In this document: positions 17,312 through 25,394 of the stretch, piece by piece | How positions within the stretch are numbered: the first letter of the stretch is position 1 | How the letters are laid out: every line of letters begins with the position of its first letter | Source: Streptomyces sp. NBC_00513 | Lineage (GTDB): Bacteria; Actinomycetota; Actinomycetes; Streptomycetales; Streptomycetaceae | Reading direction: 5' to 3' | DNA: 64,000 nt | NCBI RefSeq assembly: GCF_041431415.1 | Contig: NZ_CP107845.1 | Location: forward strand, 6,510,001-6,574,000 | Notes under the pieces: generated by a model | Told to the model about the DNA's origin: nothing | Database searches by the model: none | What the model saw: only the letters and a program-made list of their open reading frames with translations | Position numbers and translations under genes: made by a program

Positions 17312-17986
17312 TCAGTGGCCGCGGGTCGAGCGGCGCCGGCGCAGGGCGTACGTGGTGCCGGCCGCGCCGGCGAGCACCAGCGCCGCACCCAGGCCCAACT
17401 CCACGGGATCCATGCCGGCCACACTGCCGCCGAGGCCGCCTCGGACACCGAGTCCGGGGGTGCTGGAGGCGGGGCGGGGCACGGACCGGGTGGGCGTGAC
17501 AACGGCCGACCGGGTCGGCGTCCGGGTCGGCGTCCGGGTGGGGGTGACGGCGAGCGGCGGGGGCGGGATCGGGGCCGGCGTGCGGCGGACGCCCACGGTG
17601 GAACTGGTGGTCGGCCGAGCCGTGCCACCGGCGATCGTCAGGTCGGCGGACCCGGTCTCCCCGTTGCAGGTGAAGGAGACGGAGTACAGGGCCCCGACCC
17701 GCGCGTCCCGGTCCACGGTGACCCGCGCGGTCTGGCCGCGGGCGATGCTCACGGTGTCGAAGACCCCGGAGGAGGCGGTGGCGAACGCCGAATCGCAGCC
17801 GCTGACGGAGAGCACCGTCTGACCGCCGCGCGCGACGGTCGAGGGGGTGATGGCGAAGCCGAACGAGGTGATGGGCGCGGCCTCGGCCGCGGAAGCGGCG
17901 GGCGCGCCCAGGGCGCCGAGCGCGAGAGCGGCACCCGTGGCACCGGCGCTCAGCAGGGCAGTGGCGGAGCTGCGTATCGCACCCAT
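17312..17986 (-). CDS. Secreted surface protein with Thr/Pro/Arg stalk, membrane span and RRRR tail
   Basis: A 224-aa exported protein of unknown function. The signal peptide (SAGATGAALALGALGAPAASA) precedes a domain of about 90 residues with two Cys (LSVSGCDSAF and SVSFTCNGETG), again consistent with an Ig-like sandwich. A stalk of TPTRTPTR-type repeats follows. The C-terminus reads GLGVRGGLGGSVAGMDPVE, a hydrophobic span, then LRRRRSTRGH. The GGLGGS and RRRR elements match those of the convergent gene at 16609, although the mature domains differ in sequence. This makes it a second candidate substrate or partner of the neighbouring class F sortase. A GGAG ribosome binding site precedes the ATG. 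Confidence 0.8.
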   Translation of the reverse strand: MGAIRSSATALLSAGATGAALALGALGAPAASAAEAAPITSFGFAITPSTVARGGQTVLSVSGCDSAFATASSGVFDTVSIARGQTARVTVDRDARVGALYSVSFTCNGETGSADLTIAGGTARPTTSSTVGVRRTPAPIPPPPLAVTPTRTPTRTPTRSAVVTPTRSVPRPASSTPGLGVRGGLGGSVAGMDPVELGLGAALVLAGAAGTTYALRRRRSTRGH

Positions 17987-18127
17987 GGAGTTTCTCCGGA
18001 TCCCCGAGGAGCAGCCGCGGAACGGTTTCCGCACGTGGGGGGTCGTGCGCCTCGATGCTCGCCACGCTAGGTGCGGGGGCGGTGACCCGCGATCAGGAAC
18101 GGGCGAATGGGGCATGCCGGTAGGCCG

Positions 18128-18156
18128 AACCGGGGACGGGAGGCCCGTCCCCGGTT
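18128..18156. terminator. Perfect 13-bp hairpin terminator
   Basis: AACCGGGGACGGG-AGG-CCCGTCCCCGGTT is a perfect 13-bp stem with a three-base loop, about 60 bases beyond the stop codon of the DUF4239 gene (minus strand). It probably ends that transcript before the surface protein gene. Confidence 0.85.
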
Positions 18157-18186
18157 TGCCGGCGGACGCGGGGGTGCGGTGCCCCG

Positions 18187-18229
18187 TCAGTTCTCCAGGA
18201 TCAGTTCTCCAGGCAGTCAGTTCTCCAGG
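18187..18229. repeat. Three direct copies of a 13-bp gene end
   Basis: TCAGTTCTCCAGG occurs at 18187, 18201 and 18217. The last copy is the actual end of the DUF4239 gene: read on the minus strand it encodes Leu-Glu-Asn-stop. The two other copies lie just past the stop codon, so the end of the gene appears to have been duplicated by slippage. Confidence 0.85.
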
Positions 18230-18987
18230 CCCAAATGCGGGAACTGGGCGAGGAACGGTTCCGCGGTCGCCGCGATGCCGCGCCCGAACGGTGCGTCGAA
18301 GTCCCAGATCAGGAAGAGCAGGAAGGCGATCAGGGCGCTGAAGAGCCCCGCCAGCAGCATCTCCCGGAACGAGCGCCGGATCTGCAGGGTGAAGATCAAC
18401 CCGACCGTCACCAGGGCGCCGGCGATCAGACCGAACCACACCACACCGGGCATGGTGGCCCCGGCGCTCTGGCCGCGGGCGTTACGGGCGTCGTCCACCA
18501 GCGCGACCTGGTCGACCAGCGGCTGGTAGGCCTGCCCCTCGTGGTCGGTCCGCGGCTCGTAGTCGGTCACGTCCCGGCGGATGCGCTCCAACAACTGTGC
18601 GCTCTGATCAGTGAGTTCACCATTCTCCGCCATCTGCGTCCACTCCGTGTCGACCACGTGCGTCACATACGCGTCGACGTCGGAGCGGATCTTCTTGCGG
18701 ACGTCAGCCGGATACACCTCGGATCGGACGCTGATCTCGTGCAGGGCCTGCGATTCCTGGCGCACGTATTCCTGGGCGGCCCCGCGGCCCTCCCAGACGC
18801 CCGCGATGGCCAGGCCCAGGACGATCGCGTAGATCACCCCGATCATCATCGTCATGTACTCGATGACGTCCGGGGTCTCGTTCGGATCGTCGTCGTCGCC
18901 GATCCGCCGGTGATTGAAGAAGGCGATGGACAGCACCACGGCACAGGCCGCTGCCATCGCGAGGGACAGGACGAGCCATTCCGACAA
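18217..18987 (-). CDS. DUF4239 (bestrophin-like) membrane protein
   Basis: A 256-aa membrane protein. Two spans near the N-terminus (LVLSLAMAAACAVVLSIAFF and EYMTMMIGVIYAIVLGLAIA) and two near the C-terminus (GVVWFGLIAGALVTVGLIFT and EMLLAGLFSALIAFLLFLIW) flank a charged central domain of about 100 residues with coiled-coil character. This is the DUF4239 layout, sometimes described as bestrophin-like. A channel-type role is possible but unproven. It sits between two genes for exported proteins on the same strand in the sortase locus. A likely terminator follows at 18128-18156. Confidence 0.8.
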   Translation of the reverse strand: MSEWLVLSLAMAAACAVVLSIAFFNHRRIGDDDDPNETPDVIEYMTMMIGVIYAIVLGLAIAGVWEGRGAAQEYVRQESQALHEISVRSEVYPADVRKKIRSDVDAYVTHVVDTEWTQMAENGELTDQSAQLLERIRRDVTDYEPRTDHEGQAYQPLVDQVALVDDARNARGQSAGATMPGVVWFGLIAGALVTVGLIFTLQIRRSFREMLLAGLFSALIAFLLFLIWDFDAPFGRGIAATAEPFLAQFPHLGLEN

Positions 18988-19029
18988 GATGACTCCAAGA
19001 CAAGGGGTAGGGAAAGGATCGAGAGCGGG

Positions 19030-19815
19030 TCAGCGCGGGCGCAGCGCGACGATCGCGAGCACCGCGGGAGCCGCGGTCATGAGGGTGAAGGTGACCGGCG
19101 AGATGTGGCGCTCGACCGGCTTGCGGGTCATGGCGTGGTAACTCGGCCGGGCCACGACCTTGGGCGGTGCGGGCGGCGGGGTCACCACGGGGGTGGGCGC
19201 CGGCTCCGGTGCGGGCTTCGGCAGCGGGGCCGCCGGCTTGTGGACCACGAGGATCGGAGGCGCGGGTGCCGCCGGCTTGGGCACCGGCTTGGGGGCGGGC
19301 TTCGGGGGTGGCTTGGGGGCCGGCTTGGGCGGCGCGGGAGGCGGCGGGGTGGGCATGGGCTTCGGTGGCGGGGTGGGTTTCGGCGGTGGCGGGGTGGGCG
19401 TCGGCGTGGGGGTCGGTGTGGGCGTGGGAGTGGGCGTCGGCTTCGGCGGGCAGGGCGGGGGAGGTGGGGGCGGGCAGTGGTGTCCACCGTGATGGCCTCC
19501 GCCGTGGTGCCCGCCGTGACCATGGCCGCGATCGTTCCCGCGGCCGCTTCCGCGATCGTTTCCGCGGTCGGATCCCTCGCTGTTCCCCCGGTCGTTCGCA
19601 CGGCCGGCGGCGTGGCTGTTTTCGTGATGTGCGCCACCTCGGCCGGCTCCGCCCCCGCCCTTGCCGGAGGCCGCGAACGCCCTGACGGCGGTCGCGCCGT
19701 CCCCGGTGTCGATCGTCGCGTAGGCGCGGCTATCAGCCACGGCCGGCGTGGCGGACAAGGCCGCCCACAGCAGGACCGGGACCGCCAGCAGGCGCCGGGC
19801 ACAGGCTCTGTTCAC
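19030..19815 (-). CDS. Low-complexity exported protein, His/Gly then Lys-Pro repeats
   Basis: A protein of about 261 aa. A signal peptide (RRLLAVPVLLWAALSATPAV) precedes a Gly/Asn/Asp/Arg-rich segment (DRGNDRGSGRGNDRGHGHGG) and a His/Gly run. A long proline-rich section built on PTPTP, PPKP and PKPAPKP units follows, and a C-terminal hydrophobic segment (FTLMTAAPAVLAIVALRPR) ends the chain. It looks like an extended, wall-spanning surface protein anchored at its C-terminus. The His/Gly run could bind divalent metals, which is inference. The start is uncertain: GTG 19815 and GTG 19848 are both in frame and neither has a clear ribosome binding site. Confidence 0.65.
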   Translation of the reverse strand: MNRACARRLLAVPVLLWAALSATPAVADSRAYATIDTGDGATAVRAFAASGKGGGGAGRGGAHHENSHAAGRANDRGNSEGSDRGNDRGSGRGNDRGHGHGGHHGGGHHGGHHCPPPPPPPCPPKPTPTPTPTPTPTPTPTPPPPKPTPPPKPMPTPPPPAPPKPAPKPPPKPAPKPVPKPAAPAPPILVVHKPAAPLPKPAPEPAPTPVVTPPPAPPKVVARPSYHAMTRKPVERHISPVTFTLMTAAPAVLAIVALRPR

Positions 19816-19928
19816 CCCGGGAGCATGGGCCCGCGCGCGCCCGCGCACGTGGAGGTCGGCTCCGGTTCGCCTGAACGGGCGGAGTTCGGACCATAGAGGT
19901 TTGAGCCAGTCTTCGGTCGCGCCAGGTT

Positions 19929-19938
19929 ACCGATCGGT
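19929..19938. promoter_or_regulatory. ACCGATCGGT palindrome upstream of the methyltransferase gene
   Basis: A perfect 10-bp palindrome within TTACCGATCGGT. The same 12 bases recur at 46189-46200 just upstream of the amidase gene, there extended to a 12-bp palindrome. This is a plausible TetR-type half-site arrangement, but it lies about 205 bases before the next start. Confidence 0.35.
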
Positions 19939-20143
19939 CAATTCCCAAAAGGTATTTGTCGGTTTCGCTCAAAGCCCCCGGAGGGACCCGTTCCTGGCTT
20001 TGGTGTGTGACCAAGAACGGATCGCCAATTTCCGCTTTTGCTCGCCCCGTTGGGCAATGATCAGTACATTCGGCTCGGACAGGAGTCCGACCCCCGGGCG
20101 GACCCTCGACGGACCACGGCACGACTACCGCTTGGAGACCCCG

Positions 20144-20974
20144 ATGGAGCGCCCCGCCTGGGCCCCGCCAGGCATCGACATATCGGTGCCGAGCGTGTCC
20201 CGCATCTACGATTACTACCTGGGCGGCTCGCACAATTTCGAGGTCGACCGCCAGGCCGCCCGGCGCGCCATGGAATTCCTGCCGGGCCTCCCCAAGATCA
20301 TGCAGGCCAACCGGGCATTCATGCGGCGCGCCGTCCGACACGCCGTCTCCGAGGGCGTCACCCAGTTCCTCGACATCGGCTCCGGCATCCCGACCTTCGG
20401 CAACGTCCACGAGATCGCCCGAGCCGCCAGCCCCGAGGCGCGCGTCGTCTACGTCGACCACGACCCGGTGGCCGTCGCGCACAGCCAGGCCGTCCTGGCC
20501 GGGGACGAACTCACCGGAGTCGTCGCCGCCGACCTGCGCAAACCGCAGGAGATCCTCGCCGCCCCCGAGGTCGGCCGACTGATCGACTTCGAACGCCCGG
20601 TCGCACTGCTGCTCGTCGCCGTCCTGCACTTCCTCGAGGACTCGGACGACCCGTACGTCGCCGTCGCGCAACTGCGCGACGCGCTGGCCCCGGGCAGCCT
20701 GCTGATCCTCACCCACGCCTCCTACGAGGGCATCCCGCTGTCGCAGGAGGTCGCGGGCGGGGCGGTCGGTGTCTACCGGGACATCCGCAACCCGCTCGTG
20801 ATGCGCGACCACCAGGAGATCAGCCGCTTCTTCGACGGCTTCGAGTGGGTCGAACCCGGCCTGGTCTCCATGCCGGACTGGCGCCCCGACCGCGCCGACT
20901 CGCCGGCCGACGGCGACACACCGGAGGACCCGTACGCCTTCTCCGGCTTCGGCGGCGTGGGACGCAAGGCGTGA
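20144..20974 (+). CDS. SAM-dependent methyltransferase, DUF574 family
   Basis: A 276-aa protein of the actinomycete DUF574 (Methyltransf_19) family. Typical family motifs are PPGIDISVPSVSRIYDYYLG near the N-terminus, SHNFEVDRQAARR, FLDIGSGIPTFGNVHEIA (the SAM-binding loop), VVYVDHDPVAVAHSQAVL and a late YAFSGFGGVGRK. A GGAG ribosome binding site sits seven bases before the ATG. The target is unknown. Such genes are numerous in Streptomyces and often lie beside regulators. Here the stop codon overlaps the GTG of the c-di-GMP gene (GTGA), implying translational coupling. Confidence 0.9.
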   Translation: MERPAWAPPGIDISVPSVSRIYDYYLGGSHNFEVDRQAARRAMEFLPGLPKIMQANRAFMRRAVRHAVSEGVTQFLDIGSGIPTFGNVHEIARAASPEARVVYVDHDPVAVAHSQAVLAGDELTGVVAADLRKPQEILAAPEVGRLIDFERPVALLLVAVLHFLEDSDDPYVAVAQLRDALAPGSLLILTHASYEGIPLSQEVAGGAVGVYRDIRNPLVMRDHQEISRFFDGFEWVEPGLVSMPDWRPDRADSPADGDTPEDPYAFSGFGGVGRKA

Positions 20975-23259
20975 GACTCCCGGCTCCGACCCCGCACTCC
21001 GCCACCCCGGCCCCGGCCCTCCAGTCGGGCGCCGGGGCCGGGAAGCACCCGAAGGAACCCCCGAGCGAGGACAAGCCACCGCCCGGCCCGCGCGCGGGCC
21101 GGGCGGCCGTGGGAGAGCTGCGGAGCGGGTTGGAGGACCGGATCGCGCGCTTCGCGACGATCTGGGGGCGCGCCATCTTCCCGGTCACCGCCACGTCGCT
21201 GACCAGGCCGGAGTTCGAACGACACCTCGTCCCGCTCACCCGTACCCTCACCGAGGCACTGCACGCGCGCCCCTTCGACGCGGCCATCGCCCAGCGGGTC
21301 GGCGCCGAACTCGTCGCCGTGCACTGCACCGACCCGGAAGCCCTGGCCGGGACCCTCGGCGTGGTCGAGTCGTACCTCGTCCTGTACTGCGGCCCGGACG
21401 GCGCCGGAGTGGAGGGCACCGAGGAGTACCGGGCCCGCTGCGCCAGGCTCCAGCACGGCATCGCTGCCGGATTCGCCCGGGCGCTGCGCGAACGCACCCT
21501 CAAGGAGCAGGAGGCCATCGCCCGCTCCGCCCTGACCGCCCGCATCGACGCCCAGAAGGCCCTGCACGCCAGCGAGGCACGCTTCCGGGCCGTATTCGAG
21601 GGCGCCGCGATCGGCATCGGCATCGCGGACCTCCAGGGCAACGTGCTGGAGGTCAACGACACCCTGCTGCAGATGTTCGGCGGCCTCGAAGGACACGTCC
21701 GGGGCCGCAACGTCAGCGATTGGGGCCACCCCGACGACACCCCGCACGTCTGGCGGATGTACGGCGAGCTGGTGCGCGGGGAGCGCGAGCACTACCGGGT
21801 GGAGAAGCCCTATTACCGGCACGACGGAACGGTGCTGTGGACCAACCTGACGGTGTCGCTGTTGCGTGACGCCGAGGGACGGCCGCAGTACCAACTGGCC
21901 CTCATGGAGGACACCACCGAGCGCCGGCTGCTCAACCTGCGGCTGCGCTACGAGGCCACTCACGACGCCCTGACCGGCCTGCCCAACCGGACGCTCTTCT
22001 TCGAGCGCCTGGAGAAGGCCCTCAACGGGGCCGGTGGCAGCCGCTTCGGCCTGTGCTACCTGGACCTCGACGGCTTCAAGGCGGTCAACGACAGTCTCGG
22101 ACACTCGGCGGGCGACCGACTGCTGGTGGAGGTCGCCGACCGGCTGGAGAGCTGTGCGACCGGGCCCGGCGAGGTCGTCGCGCGCCTCGGCGGCGACGAG
22201 TTCGTCGCGCTGACCACCGGGTCCGACACCGAGGAGAAGGTGACGGAACTGGCGGTCCGCATCCTCTCCGCGCTCTCCACCCCGATCCGGTTGGAGGGTC
22301 GGGAGCTGACCGTCCGGGGCAGCATCGGCATCGTCGAGGGCCCGGCGGGCGAACGCACCCCGGCGGAGGTGCTGCGCAGCGCCGACATCACGATGTACCG
22401 GGCCAAGGCGGCCGGCGGGAACCGTTTCGAGTTCGCCGACGAGGAGGCCGACGCCCGCGCCATCACCCGCCACGGGCTGACCAACGCCCTCCCGGCGGCG
22501 CTGGAACGCGGCGAGTTCTTCATCGAGTACCAGCCGCTGGTGCACATGCACGACGGCAGCGTCCACGGCGCGGAGGCCCTGGTGCGCTGGTCGCACCCGC
22601 AGTACGGGGTACTCGGCCCGGACCGCTTCATCCCGCTGGCCGAGCGCACCGGACTGATCGTGCCCCTCGGCCGCTGGGTCCTGGAGGAGTCCGTCCGACA
22701 AGCCTGCAACTGGCAGCGCCAGTACGGCGGCTCGGCCCTGCGGATCAACGTCAACCTGTCGCCGACCCAGCTCCACCACCCCGGCCTGGTCGCCGACACC
22801 GTCCGGGTCCTGGAGGCCTCCGGGCTGGCCCCGGGCGCGCTGTGCCTGGAGGTCACCGAGTCGGCGTTGATCGGAGCCGACGACGAACTCCTCGAACCGC
22901 TGCGCCGGCTCGCGGCACTCGGCGTGGACATCGCCCTCGACGACTTCGGCACCGGCTACTCCAACCTGGCCAACCTGCGCCGCCTCCCGGTCAGCGTCCT
23001 GAAGCTGGACCGCTCCTTCACCCAGGGGATGCAGCACCAACCGGCCAACCCCGTAGACGTCAAGATCGTCGAGGGGATCGTCGCCCTGGCTCACAGCCTC
23101 GAACTCGCCGTGACCGTCGAGGGCGTGGAGACCGGGGCCCAGGCCGCCCAACTGCGGGACCTCGGCTGCGACACCGCGCAGGGCTGGTACTACGCCCGCC
23201 CCGGCGCCCCGGATCGCATCCACACGCTCTCCCTCTCGGACGCGGTCCCCACTCCCTGA
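20971..23259 (+). CDS. rmdA: RmdA-like PAS-GGDEF-EAL cyclic-di-GMP turnover protein
   Basis: A 762-aa cytoplasmic protein. A Pro-rich start and an unassigned helical region (about 45-190) precede a PAS domain (about 200-320, ASEARFRAVFEGAAIGIGIA), a GGDEF domain (about 325-490) and an EAL domain (about 505-755). The GGDEF signature is intact (LGGDEF, 407-411) and so is the EAL signature (EALVRW, 535-537; also DDFGTGYSN), so both synthesis and hydrolysis of c-di-GMP are possible. The usual inhibitory RxxD site before GGDEF is absent (GPGEVVARLGGDEF). In Streptomyces c-di-GMP acts through BldD and sets the timing of development. The symbol rests on domain order and remembered synteny with S. 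coelicolor SCO0928, and is less sure than the enzyme class. The GTG start overlaps the upstream stop. Confidence 0.88.
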   Translation: MRLPAPTPHSATPAPALQSGAGAGKHPKEPPSEDKPPPGPRAGRAAVGELRSGLEDRIARFATIWGRAIFPVTATSLTRPEFERHLVPLTRTLTEALHARPFDAAIAQRVGAELVAVHCTDPEALAGTLGVVESYLVLYCGPDGAGVEGTEEYRARCARLQHGIAAGFARALRERTLKEQEAIARSALTARIDAQKALHASEARFRAVFEGAAIGIGIADLQGNVLEVNDTLLQMFGGLEGHVRGRNVSDWGHPDDTPHVWRMYGELVRGEREHYRVEKPYYRHDGTVLWTNLTVSLLRDAEGRPQYQLALMEDTTERRLLNLRLRYEATHDALTGLPNRTLFFERLEKALNGAGGSRFGLCYLDLDGFKAVNDSLGHSAGDRLLVEVADRLESCATGPGEVVARLGGDEFVALTTGSDTEEKVTELAVRILSALSTPIRLEGRELTVRGSIGIVEGPAGERTPAEVLRSADITMYRAKAAGGNRFEFADEEADARAITRHGLTNALPAALERGEFFIEYQPLVHMHDGSVHGAEALVRWSHPQYGVLGPDRFIPLAERTGLIVPLGRWVLEESVRQACNWQRQYGGSALRINVNLSPTQLHHPGLVADTVRVLEASGLAPGALCLEVTESALIGADDELLEPLRRLAALGVDIALDDFGTGYSNLANLRRLPVSVLKLDRSFTQGMQHQPANPVDVKIVEGIVALAHSLELAVTVEGVETGAQAAQLRDLGCDTAQGWYYARPGAPDRIHTLSLSDAVPTP

Positions 23260-23267
23260 CGCCCGCG

Positions 23268-23292
23268 CCGCCGGGCGCCGCAGGCCCGGCGG
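23268..23292. terminator. Hairpin terminator after the c-di-GMP gene
   Basis: CCGCCGGGC and GCCCGGCGG form a perfect 9-bp stem around a seven-base loop, nine bases after the rmdA-like stop codon. Confidence 0.7.
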
Positions 23293-23300
23293 GATCCCAT

Positions 23301-23332
23301 GAGACGCCCCACCTGGGAGACGCCCCACCTGG
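23301..23332. repeat. Two tandem copies of a 16-bp unit
   Basis: GAGACGCCCCACCTGG is repeated exactly twice head to tail in the gap downstream of the rmdA-like gene. The rest of the gap to 23550 is G-rich low-complexity sequence without a recognisable gene. Confidence 0.8.
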
Positions 23333-23550
23333 GCTTCCCCGCGGCGGTGTCGGTCGTACGGCCTGTGCCTCTCCCCCCCCGTGTTGAGCGGTGCGGGGAG
23401 CGCCGCGGGGCCGTTGTTCCGGGGTTGGGCGGTGGGCGGGGCGGGGGGTGCTGCGGGGCCGCTGCGGGGCCGCCGTTCCGGGTTCGGGTGCCGGGCGGGG
23501 CGTGAGCGGGACACGACCGCCGGGGCGCCGCCGGCGGATCGCGGGGAAGG

Positions 23551-24627
23551 TCAGCCCCGGCCGGTCTCCGTACCGTTGCCCGCCGTGCGCACTGCGGCCA
23601 GCACCCGTCGGTGTCGTCGGACGGTCTCGGTCAAGACCTCGGCCGCCGCCGGAAGTCGCTCCGCCTCGTATGCGCCGAGAGCCCCCTCTCGGGCGGGTCC
23701 GGGCTCTTCGTCGAGGGCCGCAGCCAGTGTGCGGGCCAGCGCCGCCGCGTCTTGGATTCCGGTGTTCATGCCCAGCCCTCCGGCGATCGGTTGGACGTGG
23801 GCCGCGTCCCCCGCGAGGAAGACCCGGCCCTGGCGTATCCGGGTTGCCATGCGAACGTTGACCCGCCAGGTCGACAGCCAGGTGGCTTCCCCGAGTCGTA
23901 TCCCCGGCATCCGGGCGTGCCGGTCGAAGAGCCGCTGAAAGCTCTCCAACGAAGGTGGCAGCGGCCGGCCGTGCTCGTCGCGCTCCCGGGAGGCCTGAAG
24001 CTGGAAGGTGTCCGTCTCCGGGATCGGGCAGAGCATCATGACCCCGCCGTCCGAGGTGAACCACTGGTGCCAGACGTCCCGACCGAGCCCCGGTGCCGTC
24101 ACGTCCCCGATCACCATCGCCTGTTCCTCCTCGCTCGTGCCCTCGAAGGGGATCCCGAGGAGGGTGCGGGTCGTGCTGCGTCCGCCATCGCACCCCGCGA
24201 GATGACCGGCCCGAATCACCCGGCCGTCGGACAGTTCCGCTTCGACCCCGGCGGTGTCCTGACGCACGGCCGTGAGCCCGGCGCCGTACTCGACGTGCAC
24301 GCCGAACTCGGCGAGCCGGTCGCGCAGCACCGACTCGATCTGCCACTGGCCCATGAACAGGAACTCGGGGACGGGGGTGTCATTGACATGGGCGCCGTCG
24401 AAGTACTTGCGGAACGTCAGGTTCGGAATGCCGACGGCCGCCAGTCGCCCGGCGACGCCGAGGTCCGTCATGACCTTGAGGCCGTCCTGGTTCAGGGACT
24501 TGCCGCGAGACTCGTGGTGCGGCGAGGTGCGCTGGTCGATGACCCGCACGGAAACGCCGCGGCGTGCCAGGTCGCAAGCGAGCGTCAAGCCGGTCGGGCC
24601 GGAACCCGCAATCAGAACGTCGGTCAT
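23551..24627 (-). CDS. FAD-dependent aromatic-type monooxygenase
   Basis: A 358-aa flavoprotein monooxygenase of the p-hydroxybenzoate hydroxylase fold. Visible motifs: the FAD-binding GxGxxG as VLIAGSGPTGLTLACDLARR at the very start; the DG motif GCDGGRSTTRTLLG; and the second FAD motif RVFLAGDAAHVQPIAGGLGM with the following NTGIQDA. It lacks the thioredoxin-like C-terminal domain of the larger phenol hydroxylases. It probably hydroxylates an aromatic or polyketide-like compound with NAD(P)H and oxygen. The ATG has AAGAGG upstream. It is divergent from the TetR gene at 24753, which probably regulates it and responds to its substrate. Confidence 0.88.
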   Translation of the reverse strand: MTDVLIAGSGPTGLTLACDLARRGVSVRVIDQRTSPHHESRGKSLNQDGLKVMTDLGVAGRLAAVGIPNLTFRKYFDGAHVNDTPVPEFLFMGQWQIESVLRDRLAEFGVHVEYGAGLTAVRQDTAGVEAELSDGRVIRAGHLAGCDGGRSTTRTLLGIPFEGTSEEEQAMVIGDVTAPGLGRDVWHQWFTSDGGVMMLCPIPETDTFQLQASRERDEHGRPLPPSLESFQRLFDRHARMPGIRLGEATWLSTWRVNVRMATRIRQGRVFLAGDAAHVQPIAGGLGMNTGIQDAAALARTLAAALDEEPGPAREGALGAYEAERLPAAAEVLTETVRRHRRVLAAVRTAGNGTETGRG

Positions 24628-24716
24628 CGGATGTCCTCTTGTCGCTCTCGTCGCCGTTTGTCGTCGATGACTCAAGGAAAGCGGCTCCGAAGCGAAAAAG
24701 CAACCCGGTTAAATAT

Positions 24717-24752
24717 TTGACTCGGTCACATCTTGTGTGTACGTTGTGTGAC
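24717..24752 (+). promoter_or_regulatory. Leaderless TetR promoter overlapped by an inverted repeat
   Basis: TTGACT (24717-24722), a 17-base spacer and TACGTT (24740-24745) form a good promoter whose start point falls at about 24752, adjacent to the ATG at 24753. No ribosome binding site is present. An inverted repeat GTCACA (24725-24730) / TGTGAC (24747-24752) brackets the -10 region and the start point, as expected for an autoregulatory operator controlling both divergent genes. Confidence 0.65.
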
Positions 24753-25394
24753 ATGGAAAACACGACAGGTCTCCGCGAGAGCAAGAAACTGCGCACCCGC
24801 CAGAGGTTGGCGACCACGGCGCTGGAACTCTTCCTGGAACGAGGCTTCGACGCCGTTTCGGTGACGGATGTCGCCGCCGCGGCCGAGGTCTCCAAACCCA
24901 CCCTGTTCCGGTACTTCCCGAGCAAGGAGGATCTGATCCTCGACCGCTTCGCGGACCACCAGGACGAGGCGGCGCGCATCGTGCGCGACCGGGAGGGAGG
25001 TCAGACCCCGGTGGGCGCCCTGCACGCGCACTTCCTGGCGGGTCTCGCGGAGCGAGATCCGATCACCGGCCTCTGTGACCATCCGAACGTCCTCGCGTTC
25101 CAGGGGCTGCTGTACTCCACGGCGAGCCTGGAGAGCCGTATGGCCCACTACACGGCCCGTGAGGTGGAGCTGCTCGGGGAAGTGCTGGAGGGGGAGTCCG
25201 TCGCGCCGCTCGCCGCCCGGATGGCGGCCACGCATCTGGTGGCGGTACGTCAGGGGTTGGGGCGGGCGAACTGGGCCCGTATCGCCTCGGGTGTGAGTGC
25301 GGACGACGCCTACGCGGCTGCCGTCACCGAGGCCGACCAGGCCTTCGGGATGCTGGCCGAGGGCCTCGACGCGGCCCTGTCCAGACGCGTCTGA
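24753..25394 (+). CDS. TetR family transcriptional regulator
   Basis: A 213-aa repressor. The N-terminal DNA-binding domain is typical: RQRLATTALELFLERGFDAV, then VTDVAAAAEVSKPTLFRYFP and SKEDLILDRFADH. The C-terminal ligand domain, from about residue 65, is variable and ends EGLDAALSRRV. It is divergent from the monooxygenase gene, the classic arrangement for a regulator that senses a substrate or product of the enzyme. The mRNA appears to be leaderless because a promoter ends right at the ATG and no ribosome binding site precedes it. Confidence 0.92.
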   Translation: MENTTGLRESKKLRTRQRLATTALELFLERGFDAVSVTDVAAAAEVSKPTLFRYFPSKEDLILDRFADHQDEAARIVRDREGGQTPVGALHAHFLAGLAERDPITGLCDHPNVLAFQGLLYSTASLESRMAHYTAREVELLGEVLEGESVAPLAARMAATHLVAVRQGLGRANWARIASGVSADDAYAAAVTEADQAFGMLAEGLDAALSRRV

